This document shows positions 8,250 to 14,736 of a DNA stretch of 14,736 nt, piece by piece. Below the pieces are notes generated by a model. It saw nothing but the letters and a program-made list of their open reading frames with translations. It did not search any database and was not told where the DNA came from. Position numbers and translations under genes: made by a program. The stretch's first letter is position 1, and each line of letters begins with the position of its first letter. This DNA comes from a bacterium (lineage in GTDB: Bacteria > Krumholzibacteriota > Krumholzibacteriia > LZORAL124-64-63), in assembly GCA_030591105.1 (NCBI GenBank), contig JAUVBS010000010.1, positions 1 to 14,736 of the forward strand, in the 5' to 3' direction.

Positions 8250-8272
8250 CCGCGCGACAGCAGGCCGCGCGG
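8250..8272 (-). promoter_or_regulatory. GC-rich stem-loop in the dppB-like leader
   Basis: CCGCGCG (8250-8256) and CGCGCGG (8266-8272) form a perfect 7-bp stem with a 9-nt loop, about 30 nt upstream of the GGAG ribosome site. It lies in the predicted 5' leader of the importer mRNA. It could tune translation or protect the transcript, or be a chance pairing in GC-rich sequence. The rest of 8212-8340 holds the promoter-like sequence and no convincing gene. Confidence 0.35.
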
Positions 8273-8292
8273 TAGGCACGTGATGGGGCATG

Positions 8293-8322
8293 ATTCTAGG
8301 GAGCTACGTGACCGTCGGTCAA
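8293..8322 (-). promoter_or_regulatory. Sigma70-type promoter candidate for the peptide ABC importer operon
   Basis: On the minus strand, TTGACC (8322-8317) is followed by an 18-nt spacer and TAGAAT (8298-8293), a good -35/-10 match just after the lipM-like gene. Initiation near 8286 would give a leader of about 75 nt. A small inverted repeat, GACCG-T-CGGTC at 8310-8320, overlaps the -35 box and could be an operator. Confidence 0.55.
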
Positions 8323-8329
8323 GGCGCTA

Positions 8330-8357
8330 GCGCGGATAAATCACGAATAATCCGCGC
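8330..8357 (-). terminator. Stem-loop at the end of the glycine cleavage operon
   Basis: GCGCGGAT (8330-8337) and ATCCGCGC (8350-8357) form a perfect 8-bp GC-rich stem with a 12-nt loop. The stop codon of the lipM-like gene (8341-8343) lies in the loop. The position suits an operon end, but no T run follows the stem, so it is not a standard intrinsic terminator. It may work with Rho or protect the 3' end. The palindrome GCGCTAGCGC (8324-8333) overlaps one arm. Confidence 0.4.
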
Positions 8358-9150
8358 CAGTATCCAACGCGCGCGATTGGTCCGCCAGTCCGATCTGTTC
8401 GCAAACACGTGTCCGTGTCTCGACCCACGGCACCGTCTCGAGAGCGAAAGTCTTAGCACACGCGGCGACGAGCCGAGCGCTCCACGCACGGTAGTCAGCG
8501 GCGGTCGGTTGCAGATTCAGGAGCTGGCTCAGGTCGGTGGTCGCTGCCAGAAGCCGCGCCGTGCGGTGAGGGTCGGGATCGGCGGACCGCAGGAGCGCAG
8601 CCAGCCCGGCGTGGTCCGGACCGGTCAGGATCGAGCCGTGTTGCAGAAAACTTCCGGCGGTGCGCCGCTGAGCCGAGCCGATGAGCTTGCGGCCGGCCAC
8701 CCGAATCTCGTGGCGCCCCGCCGACACGAAACAGATTTTATCGCGCATCTGTTCGCGAGATTCCCCGGCCGAAACCTCAGCCACGATACCCAGCTCGCTT
8801 AGAAACGCTAGCAGCGCCACGTTGATCCGCAGATAAGTCGCGTTCAGCGTGGCACCGAACAGATCTGAGGGCGAAGAGCCGACCACGCAATAGGTCAACT
8901 CGGCGGCGTGCAAGATCGCACGTCCACCGGTGGGCCGACGCACCAGGTCGTAGCCAGCGGCGGTCACGGCGGCGGTGTCGAAATCGTCTTCGCGCTGGTT
9001 GTAGCCGATGCTCACCGCAGCCGGCGACCAGCGGTAAAGGCGTAGGATCGGATCATCACCCGGCCGGTGCTCCGCTAGCAGGGCCGCGTCCCGCCGCATG
9101 TGGTAGGCCCCCGGTCCGGGACCGTCATCGATCACCCGCAGCTTCGCCAT
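8341..9150 (-). CDS. lipM: LipM-like octanoyltransferase / lipoate-protein ligase A family protein
   Basis: This 269-residue cytoplasmic acyltransferase would attach octanoate or lipoate to the lipoyl lysine of a target protein, most likely the H protein encoded in the same operon. Family motifs are RRPTGGRAILH (71-81), ELTY (84-87), and GRKLIGSAQ (153-161) with the conserved lysine K155, followed by LQHGS (169-173). C140, in KICF just before the HEI segment, matches the position of the catalytic cysteine in Bacillus LipM/LipL enzymes, whereas LplA ligases use ATP and do not need it. This favours octanoyl transfer from acyl carrier protein. LplA-type activity, or LipL-type amidotransfer from GcvH to other complexes, cannot be excluded. 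GGAG lies 5 nt before the ATG, and the gap to gcvPB is 17 nt. LipA, which would insert sulfur into the octanoyl group, is not in the window. Confidence 0.85.
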   Translation of the reverse strand: MAKLRVIDDGPGPGAYHMRRDAALLAEHRPGDDPILRLYRWSPAAVSIGYNQREDDFDTAAVTAAGYDLVRRPTGGRAILHAAELTYCVVGSSPSDLFGATLNATYLRINVALLAFLSELGIVAEVSAGESREQMRDKICFVSAGRHEIRVAGRKLIGSAQRRTAGSFLQHGSILTGPDHAGLAALLRSADPDPHRTARLLAATTDLSQLLNLQPTAADYRAWSARLVAACAKTFALETVPWVETRTRVCEQIGLADQSRALDTGADYS

Positions 9151-9167
9151 CGACTCTCCGGCGGTTG

Positions 9168-10694
9168 TTAACCACAGTTACACGGACCCAACCAACTCAA
9201 ATCCGTCTGCCGCGCGGCCTGTGTCTCATTCATCCGCCCGACCGGCGTCGTGTGCGGGGCCGTAGTCAACACCTCCGCATCGTGCTCCGCCTCGCGCCGG
9301 ATCGCCTCGATCACCGCCACGAATCGATCCAGGCTTTCGCGCGTCTCCGATTCGGTCGGTTCGATCATCAGCGCTTCTTCGACGATCAGCGGGAAATAAA
9401 CCGTCGGCGCATGCACGCCATAATCGAGCAGACGCTTGGCGATATCGAGGGTCCGCACACCGTACGCTTCTTTCCAGCTCGTTCCACTCGCGACGAATTC
9501 GTGCAGGCAGCCTTCGGGATGATCTACCGGCAGGATGCCGCCCAGCCGCGCCAACAGGTAGTTGGCGTTCAGAACGGCGCACTCGGCAATCCGCTCGAGG
9601 CCCTCGGCACCGTTACGCAGGATGTAGGCCAGGGCGCGCAGACAGACCGCCACGTTGCCGAGATAAGCGTGGATGGCCGGACCATCGGCACCGGGTAGGC
9701 GGGTGAAGGTGAAGACGCCGTCGTGCTCGGTGATGCGCGGACCGGGTAGAAACTGCTCGAGTTCCGCGCTGACGCATATCGGCCCCGCACCGGGTCCGCC
9801 ACCACCGTGGGGAGTGCTGAAGGTCTTGTGCAGGTTCAGATGCACCACATCGAAACCCATATCGCCCGGTCGCGCCTTGCCGAGGATGGCGTTCATATTC
9901 GCGCCGTCCATGTACAGACGGCCGCCGGCCTCGTGGATGACGCGGGCAACAGTCTCGATGTCGGTCTCGAACAGACCGAGGGTGTTGGGGTTGGTAATCA
10001 TGATGCCGGCGGTTTTTGGCCCGACCGCCCCGCGCAGCACGTCGAGATCGATCCGTCCATCGGGCTGCGATCGGATCGTGCGCGGCTCGAGTCCGGCGGC
10101 GATCACCGAAGCCGGATTCGTACCGTGCGCGGAATCAGGGATCAGAATCTCGGTACGGTCGGGCTGGCCGGCAGACTGGTGCCGCGCGCGGATTGCGAGC
10201 ATACCGAGAAACTCGCCGTGGGCACCGGCGGCGGGAATCAGACTGCAGGCCGCCAGACCGGTGATCTCGCACAGCGCTCTTTCGAGCATCTTCAGCGCGG
10301 CGAGTAGGCCTTGGACGTCCTCGACCCCCTGCTCCGGATGCAGCGCCGCAAACCCGGGCAGGCCCGCAATCTGTTCGTTGAGCCGCGGGTTGTACTTCAT
10401 CGTGCAACTACCGAGGGGATACATACCGCGCTCGATGTGGTGGTTGAGATTCGATAGCAGCGTGAAGTGGCGCATCACTTCCGCTTCGGACAACGATGGT
10501 AAATCTGCGGGTGATGAGCGGCGCACCGCCGCCGGTAGCTGCGACACAAGCTGCGCGCCGTTCCAGGCCGGAAACGTCAACGCGCGCCGGCCCGCACGCC
10601 CCTTGGTGAAGATGCTCTCTTGCAGCACCGCCCCCCAACGCTGCTCGGTAGCGGCCGTGTCGGCTTTCGGTGTGCAGGCGTCCTGTCCGCTCAT
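9168..10694 (-). CDS. gcvPB: Glycine dehydrogenase (decarboxylating) subunit 2, P-protein C-terminal half
   Basis: This 508-residue PLP enzyme subunit joins GcvPA to form the P protein, which decarboxylates glycine and passes the aminomethyl group to the lipoyl arm of GcvH. The PLP lysine is K290 in HLNLHKTFSTPHGGGGPG. Other family blocks are YPLGSCTMKYNPR (92-104), PAAGAHGE (154-161), PDSAHGTNPAS (186-196), NPNTLG (235-240) and MDGANMNA (262-269). The length is near the usual 480-510. The start at 10694 has AGGAG 9 nt upstream and lies 26 nt after gcvPA. The N-terminal 20 residues are poorly conserved, so the start is less certain than the body. The C-terminus ends in an unusual CNCG. A two-subunit P protein is typical of Gram-positive bacteria, Thermus and many candidate phyla, and differs from the single-chain enzyme of E. 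coli. Confidence 0.96.
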   Translation of the reverse strand: MSGQDACTPKADTAATEQRWGAVLQESIFTKGRAGRRALTFPAWNGAQLVSQLPAAVRRSSPADLPSLSEAEVMRHFTLLSNLNHHIERGMYPLGSCTMKYNPRLNEQIAGLPGFAALHPEQGVEDVQGLLAALKMLERALCEITGLAACSLIPAAGAHGEFLGMLAIRARHQSAGQPDRTEILIPDSAHGTNPASVIAAGLEPRTIRSQPDGRIDLDVLRGAVGPKTAGIMITNPNTLGLFETDIETVARVIHEAGGRLYMDGANMNAILGKARPGDMGFDVVHLNLHKTFSTPHGGGGPGAGPICVSAELEQFLPGPRITEHDGVFTFTRLPGADGPAIHAYLGNVAVCLRALAYILRNGAEGLERIAECAVLNANYLLARLGGILPVDHPEGCLHEFVASGTSWKEAYGVRTLDIAKRLLDYGVHAPTVYFPLIVEEALMIEPTESETRESLDRFVAVIEAIRREAEHDAEVLTTAPHTTPVGRMNETQAARQTDLSWLGPCNCG

Positions 10695-10720
10695 CGTTCG
10701 TCACTCCTGATCTGGCTCCA

Positions 10721-12070
10721 TCACGCGCCGCAGAATTCCCGTAGCAACTCGCCATACTGGACGATCTCAGCGGCGGTGCGTTTTTCGGTGACCGCCACCA
10801 GTAAATCGCCCTCACCGCAACCGGCGAACCCGTCGAGCGGAATCCCCGCCAACACGCCGCGGGTGTGGGCAAAGGCATGAAACGCGGCCGCGGGGCGCTC
10901 CAGACGGATCACCTGTTCGTTAAAGACCGGTCCCGGGAAAGGCAACGTCACGCCCGGCACCGCGGCGATCGTCTCGCGCAGCGCGGCCGCGCGCGTCAGG
11001 TTGGCTTCCCCCAGTTCGCGTAAACCCTCGGCTCCCAACAGCGCGAGGTAGACCGTGGCCCGCAAGGCATTGAGCCCCTGGTTGGTACAGATGTTCGAGG
11101 TCGCCTTCTCGCGCCGGATGTGCTGCTCGCGCGTCTGTAACGTCAACACGTATCCCTCACGGCCCTCGGTATCGGTGGTGCGCCCGACGACTCGGCCCGG
11201 CATGCGGCGTTTCAGCGCATCGCTGCTCGCATAGAATCCGAGCAGCGGTCCGCCGTAACTGCACGGGATCCCCAGCGGCTGTGCCTCTCCCACCGCCAGA
11301 TCGGCTCCATACTCACCAGGAGTCTTCAGCAGCGCCAGCGATACCGGGTTGACGACTGCTACCACCAGCGCGCCAGCGTGTCGTGCAACCTCGGCTAGCG
11401 TCTCGGTCGGTTCGATCCGGCCGAGATAATTGGGATTCTGGATCACCACCGCGGCGATACTGTCGTCCGCCAACGCCTGTAACGCGGCAACATCCGTGGT
11501 CCCGTCCGCCGCCTGCGGAGCTGTAACGATCTCGATCCCAATACCACCGAGCATGGTGGCGACCACACGCCGATAACGCGGATTGAGCAGACCGGGCAGG
11601 ACGACCTTTCGGCGTCGCCGGTGTGCGGTCGCGGCCGCCAGTGCTTCGCCCAGTGCCGTGGCACCGTCGTACAGGCTGGCGTTGGCCACCGCTAACCCGG
11701 TCAGCCGCGTGATGTAGGTCTGCCACTCGTATATGGCCTGCAGCGTCCCTTGCGAGACTTCGGGCTGATAAGGGGTATACGCGGTCAGAAACTCGCTGCG
11801 TTGGACGATCGCGTCGATAGCGGCCGGAATGATCGCGTCGTAGACGCCACCACCCAGGAACGACACCAACGCATCCTGGCTGACATTGCGCGCCGCCAGC
11901 GCCGTCATAGCCCAGCGAACTTCTTCCTCGCTCTTGCCCGCCGGTAGGTCGAGTTTCCGCCCGAGCCGGACCGAGTCCGGCAACGAGACGAAAAGTTCCT
12001 CGACATCGCGCGCTCCGATCACGGCGAGCATCTCGCGCACGTCGTCTGGTGTATGGGGTGTGTAGGGCAT
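10721..12070 (-). CDS. gcvPA: Glycine dehydrogenase (decarboxylating) subunit 1, P-protein N-terminal half
   Basis: This 449-residue subunit pairs with GcvPB to form the glycine-decarboxylating P protein. It lacks the PLP lysine, as expected, and contributes part of the active site. Family blocks are FLGGGVYDAIIPAA (71-84), AYTPYQPEVSQGTLQ (97-111), NPNYLGRIEP (212-221), GEAQPLGIPCSYGGP (261-275) and REQHIRREKATSNICTNQ (314-331). The open frame extends to 12112, overlapping gcvH. I chose the ATG at 12070 because it gives the usual length and N-terminus (MPYTPHTPDDVREML) and lies 7 nt after the gcvH stop. GGAGG, inside the end of gcvH, is 11 nt upstream, slightly far but usable and consistent with coupled translation. 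All expected motifs are present and I see no frameshift. Confidence 0.96.
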   Translation of the reverse strand: MPYTPHTPDDVREMLAVIGARDVEELFVSLPDSVRLGRKLDLPAGKSEEEVRWAMTALAARNVSQDALVSFLGGGVYDAIIPAAIDAIVQRSEFLTAYTPYQPEVSQGTLQAIYEWQTYITRLTGLAVANASLYDGATALGEALAAATAHRRRRKVVLPGLLNPRYRRVVATMLGGIGIEIVTAPQAADGTTDVAALQALADDSIAAVVIQNPNYLGRIEPTETLAEVARHAGALVVAVVNPVSLALLKTPGEYGADLAVGEAQPLGIPCSYGGPLLGFYASSDALKRRMPGRVVGRTTDTEGREGYVLTLQTREQHIRREKATSNICTNQGLNALRATVYLALLGAEGLRELGEANLTRAAALRETIAAVPGVTLPFPGPVFNEQVIRLERPAAAFHAFAHTRGVLAGIPLDGFAGCGEGDLLVAVTEKRTAAEIVQYGELLREFCGA

Positions 12071-12077
12071 AGGCGGT

Positions 12078-12455
12078 TCAGCCTCCCAGCAATCCTTCGT
12101 AGGCAGCGGCACCGAGCAGATTCTCGAACTCGCTCGGATCGGACAGCTTCACCTTCATCAGCCAACCGTCTTCCAGGGGACTCTGGTTGACCAGTTCCGG
12201 ACTGTCGGCCACAGCCTCGTTGACCGCTACGATCTCACCGCTGACCGGTAAGTACAGATCGGCTACCGCCTTGACCGATTCGATGGTGCCGACAGAGTCG
12301 CCCTGGTTGAATTCGGCACCGACTTCGGGCAACTCGACAAACACCACGTCCCCTAGCTCGCCGGCAGCGTGATCGGTCACGCCGATGGTGGCGATATCGT
12401 CCTCCTGCAGAATCCACTCGTGCTCCTGGGAGTACTTACGATCGTCAGGTACCAT
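12078..12455 (-). CDS. gcvH: Glycine cleavage system H protein (lipoyl carrier)
   Basis: This 125-residue soluble lipoyl-domain protein shuttles the aminomethyl group between the P, T and L proteins. The lipoylated residue is K62 in GTIESVKAVADLYLP, the invariant ESVKA context. N-terminal YSQEHEW (8-14), GITDHA-like IGVTDHAAGELGDVVFVELP (24-43) and C-terminal EDGWLMKVK are all standard, and the length is normal. AGGAG lies 6 nt before the ATG at 12455. An ATG closer to that site is out of frame. The gene follows gcvT by 29 nt and precedes gcvPA by 7 nt. It is the likely target of the LipM-like enzyme encoded at the end of the operon, and in bacteria using the LipM/LipL route, H protein also relays octanoate to other complexes. 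Confidence 0.97.
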   Translation of the reverse strand: MVPDDRKYSQEHEWILQEDDIATIGVTDHAAGELGDVVFVELPEVGAEFNQGDSVGTIESVKAVADLYLPVSGEIVAVNEAVADSPELVNQSPLEDGWLMKVKLSDPSEFENLLGAAAYEGLLGG

Positions 12456-12484
12456 TGCATGCTCCTGCTCGTTGTCTGCCCTGT

Positions 12485-13633
12485 TCAGGACAGCGTGCGC
12501 TCGGCCTCGGGATCGCCCTTGACCCGGGCCGACAAGAACGGAATCGTCACGACGTGGCAGCCGAAACGCCGCCCGCGGACCTCGACCTCCAGATCGTCCA
12601 CACCAGACGTGGACGAGACCAGTGCCAGCGCCAGCGAGCGCTTGAGCGTCGGGCTGAATGTTCCGCTGGTCACCGCGCCGATCACCTCGCCACCACTCAG
12701 CACTACCGCACCCTGCCGGGCAATGGTGCGCCCCTCGATCGCTAGCCCGATCAGCCGGCGGGGCACACCGGCCGCTTTCTGCGCAATCAACGCTTCGCGA
12801 CCGACGAACTGCTGTTTCTTCAGTTTCACGGCCCAGCCGATACCGGCCTCGAGCGGTGTCGTCTGCTCACTCAACTCGTGACCGTAAAGGCTGTAGCATA
12901 CCTCGAAACGGAGAGTGTCGCGCGCCGCCAGCCCGATCGGTTCGATCTGCCGATCACCCCCGTGCGTAATCAATTCTTCCCACAACGGCAGCAGCGCCGC
13001 ATTGGGTACGTAGAGCTCGTAGCCGTGCTCCCCCGTGTAACCGGTGCGCGAAACGATCCACTGCTCACCGTCGACCGTGCAGTTCAACGCGCTGTAAAAA
13101 CGCAGTTCGTTGAAATCGTCCTGCCGGTCAGCCAGCGCCGCGAGCCGGCCTACGACCGCGCGTGAGTACGGTCCCTGTACCGCCACCAGTGACATCTCGA
13201 GGCTGCGATCCTCGATTGATACGCCGGCAACCGGTCGGCGAGATTGCAGCCAGGCGACGACCGGTACACGGTTGGCCGCGTTACACACCACCAACCACCG
13301 CGCCGCTCCGAGCCGGTAGATCAGCATGTCGTCGAGAATACCGCCAGTCTCGTTACACAAGGCGGTGTAGACTATCTTGCCCTCGGCAAGCCCCGTGACA
13401 CGGTTGGTAACGAGGCCGTCGAGCCAAGTCTCCGCCGCGGATCCGGTCACGAAAATCTCGCCCATGTGCGTGATGTCGAATAGACCGACCCTCTCGCGCA
13501 CGGTCGCGTGTTCGGCCAACACACCGCGGTACTGGACCGGCATTTCGTAACCGGCGAACGGCACCATCCGCGCGCCGTGCTCTCGGTGCCACCGGTTCAG
13601 TGGAGTTCGCGTTAGCTCACTCTGCTCAGACAA
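12485..13633 (-). CDS. gcvT: Glycine cleavage system T protein, aminomethyltransferase
   Basis: This 382-residue tetrahydrofolate-dependent enzyme releases ammonia from the aminomethylated H protein and forms 5,10-methylene-tetrahydrofolate. Characteristic blocks are RMVPFAGYEMPVQY (22-35), LFDITHMGE (51-59), GGILDDMLIY (97-106) with the catalytic aspartate at about 101, SRTGYTGEHGYELYVP, and GLAARDTLRFEVCYSLYGHEL. The C-terminal barrel (GREALIAQK to VTSGTFSPTLKRSLALALV) is complete. The open frame extends upstream to 13729, but the extra residues do not resemble GcvT. I chose a TTG at 13633 because GGGAG lies 6 nt before it and the N-terminus then matches the family (TPLNRWHREHGARMVPFAGYE). 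No ATG fits: the first in frame would remove conserved sequence. It is the first gene of the operon, 117 nt from the uvrA stop. Confidence 0.95.
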   Translation of the reverse strand: MSEQSELTRTPLNRWHREHGARMVPFAGYEMPVQYRGVLAEHATVRERVGLFDITHMGEIFVTGSAAETWLDGLVTNRVTGLAEGKIVYTALCNETGGILDDMLIYRLGAARWLVVCNAANRVPVVAWLQSRRPVAGVSIEDRSLEMSLVAVQGPYSRAVVGRLAALADRQDDFNELRFYSALNCTVDGEQWIVSRTGYTGEHGYELYVPNAALLPLWEELITHGGDRQIEPIGLAARDTLRFEVCYSLYGHELSEQTTPLEAGIGWAVKLKKQQFVGREALIAQKAAGVPRRLIGLAIEGRTIARQGAVVLSGGEVIGAVTSGTFSPTLKRSLALALVSSTSGVDDLEVEVRGRRFGCHVVTIPFLSARVKGDPEAERTLS

Positions 13634-13639
13634 TTCACG

Positions 13640-13644
13640 CTCCC
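13640..13644 (-). promoter_or_regulatory. Ribosome binding site fixing the TTG start of gcvT
   Basis: GGGAG lies 6 nt before the TTG at 13633. No ATG or GTG in the correct frame near this point is similarly placed, so this site decides the start. Confidence 0.65.
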
Positions 13645-13648
13645 GTCG

Positions 13649-13665
13649 AGATCCGAGGCGGATCT
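13649..13665 (-). promoter_or_regulatory. Inverted repeat in the gcvT leader, operator or hairpin candidate
   Basis: AGATCCG (13649-13655) and CGGATCT (13659-13665) form a perfect 7-bp inverted repeat with a 3-nt centre, starting 4 nt upstream of the gcvT ribosome site. It could bind a repressor or fold in the mRNA and limit ribosome access. I see no glycine-riboswitch-like core in this leader. Confidence 0.4.
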
Positions 13666-13702
13666 GAATTCGGACCGTCGTGCTCGAATTAGACCGCCCT
13701 AA

Positions 13703-13729
13703 TTTATAGCTTCTCGCACCCGAAGCCAA
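13703..13729 (-). promoter_or_regulatory. Weak promoter candidate for the glycine cleavage operon
   Basis: On the minus strand, TTGGCT (13729-13724) and TATAAA (13708-13703) are separated by 15 nt, shorter than the preferred 17. The -10 match is good and the position is right: initiation near 13697 would give a leader of about 64 nt carrying the inverted repeat at 13649-13665. Confidence 0.35.
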
Positions 13730-13750
13730 GCGCTGGTCCGGCGAATCGGG

Positions 13751-14736
13751 CTAGCGGCCGTAAAGGCGCCGCAACATCTGCCCGGTGTACGACTTGTGCT
13801 CAGCCATGATGTCGGCAAGAGTCCCGGCCGCGACGACGGCGCCGCCCTCGCGCCCACCCTCGGGTCCAAGATCGATCACGTGATACGCGCGGCGGATAAC
13901 CTCCGGATGGTGTTCGATAACCACCACGCTGTGCCCACGCTCGATCAGCTGTCCAAGTACACTCATCAGTCGATCCACGTCGCAGAAATGCAACCCGGTA
14001 GTCGGTTCATCGAGGATGTACAGGGTATGCCGGTGCCCGCCGCGTGCCAGCTCCTTGACCAACTTGATCCGCTGGGCCTCCCCGCCGCTCAACGTCGCCC
14101 CCGATTGACCCAGTCGCAAGTAGCCCAGACCGACATCGCACATCACCTGCAGGATCTTGCGGCAGGCCGGCACATTGGCCAACAGATCGCTTGCATCGTC
14201 GACTGTCATCTCGAGCAGCTGAGCAATATTGTGGCCTTTGAAATGTATCTCGAGCGTCTCGCGATCGAACCGCCGGCCGTGACATTCCTCGCAGATCACT
14301 TCCACATCGGGCAGAAAATCCATGGTGATCCGACGTAGACCCGCCCCCTCACAGGTCGGGCAACGACCGCCGGCGGTATTGAAACTGAATCGGCCCAGAC
14401 CGTAGCCCCGCATCTGCGCCAGGGTTGTCTGGGCGAATATCCGACGGATATGCCCATACAGTCCCGTGTAGGTGGCCGGTGTCGAGCGCGGCGAACGGCC
14501 GATGGGCGACTGGTCCACCAGAACCACCGCCGCTAGGGCATCGTCACCGGCGAGGGTATCGAACGGCTCCGGCCGGCGTCGTGCGCCGTGCAACCGGGCG
14601 GCCAGTTCCCGATACAGCGTATCGTGGATAGCGCTGCTCTTGCCCGAACCCGACACGCCAGTGACGACGGTGAAGCGGCGCAACGGAATCGCCATCTCGA
14701 TGTTCCGCAAGTTGCGGCCGCGCAGCCCTCGCATAC
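13751..14736 (-). CDS. uvrA: Excinuclease ABC subunit A, C-terminal part, 5' end outside window
   Basis: This is the last 327 residues of the DNA damage-recognition ATPase of nucleotide excision repair, which works with UvrB. The visible part is the second ATPase domain: Walker A GVSGSGKSS (26-34 of the visible part), DQSPIGRSPRS-TPATYTG (74-90), a zinc module with C125, C128, C148 and C151 (CPTC and CEEC), signature LSGGEAQR (215-222), and Walker B LYILDEPTTGLHF (238-250). The first visible ATG (14734) aligns inside the family's conserved run before Walker A, so it is internal and the gene continues beyond the edge. The sequence between Walker B and the end departs slightly from the common form (EHHPEVI, AYHVIDLGP), so a UvrA paralogue or a longer UvrA is possible. 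The gene ends 117 nt before gcvT. I see no intrinsic terminator between them. Confidence 0.93.
   Translation of the reverse strand, partial: MRGLRGRNLRNIEMAIPLRRFTVVTGVSGSGKSSAIHDTLYRELAARLHGARRRPEPFDTLAGDDALAAVVLVDQSPIGRSPRSTPATYTGLYGHIRRIFAQTTLAQMRGYGLGRFSFNTAGGRCPTCEGAGLRRITMDFLPDVEVICEECHGRRFDRETLEIHFKGHNIAQLLEMTVDDASDLLANVPACRKILQVMCDVGLGYLRLGQSGATLSGGEAQRIKLVKELARGGHRHTLYILDEPTTGLHFCDVDRLMSVLGQLIERGHSVVVIEHHPEVIRRAYHVIDLGPEGGREGGAVVAAGTLADIMAEHKSYTGQMLRRLYGR

Noticed and set aside
8211..8291. A 26-residue upstream open frame (MPHHVPTARP...) whose TGA overlaps the preferred dppB-like ATG
   Set aside because: It has no ribosome site, and the predicted -10 box lies just upstream of its ATG, so the main transcript would begin inside it. 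The stop/start overlap is suggestive, but the peptide is not supported.
9673..10710. A 345-codon open frame on the plus strand
   Set aside because: It lies entirely opposite gcvPB, whose active-site motifs are intact. Its protein is low in recognisable motifs and rich in Arg, Ser and Pro, as expected from the antisense of a GC-rich gene.
13634..13750. Possible glycine riboswitch before gcvT
   Set aside because: The leader is too short for a tandem riboswitch and I see no conserved core resembling one. Only the 7-bp inverted repeat stands out.
1..14736. CRISPR arrays, insertion sequences, tRNA genes or defence islands
   Set aside because: I found no regularly spaced repeats, no transposase or integrase frame, no tRNA-like cloverleaf and no nuclease or helicase other than UvrA. 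Most of the genes are ordinary housekeeping or transport functions.

Overview
The window looks like a chromosomal segment of a Gram-negative-type bacterium with a GC-rich genome. A TonB-dependent outer-membrane receptor (carboxypeptidase-regulatory-like domain, plug, barrel) sits beside an exported acidic protein of a kind I associate with uncultured FCB-type or neighbouring candidate phyla. That placement rests on protein style only and is tentative. All nine protein genes lie on the minus strand and are read from right to left. I saw no tRNA, rRNA, insertion sequence or CRISPR array. No stretch longer than about 210 bases lacks a gene.

In transcription order: (1) the C-terminal part of uvrA, cut by the right edge (13751-14736). 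(2) A glycine cleavage operon, gcvT-gcvH-gcvPA-gcvPB (13633-9168), ending in a lipM-like octanoyltransferase/lipoate ligase (9150-8341). It therefore encodes the T, H and two-subunit P proteins plus an enzyme that could load the H protein, but no L protein and no LipA. (3) A peptide-type ABC importer: two permeases and a fused double ATPase (8211-4468). The three genes overlap or abut with strong Shine-Dalgarno sites, have their own promoter-like sequence, and lack a substrate-binding protein here. (4) A TonB-dependent receptor (4264-1244) followed 49 nt later by an exported protein with two Asp-rich DxDxDG-like loops (1194 to beyond the left edge). This pair has a good promoter-like sequence whose -35 box lies inside the last codons of the ATPase gene.

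Several starts were moved from the longest open frame because a Shine-Dalgarno site and the family length agree: gcvT begins at a TTG, dppC-like and dppDF-like at GTG, and gcvPA and the receptor at internal ATGs. Regulatory candidates are three promoter-like sequences, a perfect 8-bp stem over the lipM-like stop codon, a 7-bp inverted repeat just before the gcvT ribosome site, and a structured leader of about 180 nt before the receptor.

Most of the window is ordinary metabolism, transport and repair. I found no clear new defence or mobile system. The least explained part is the receptor and acidic exported protein pair at the left end.
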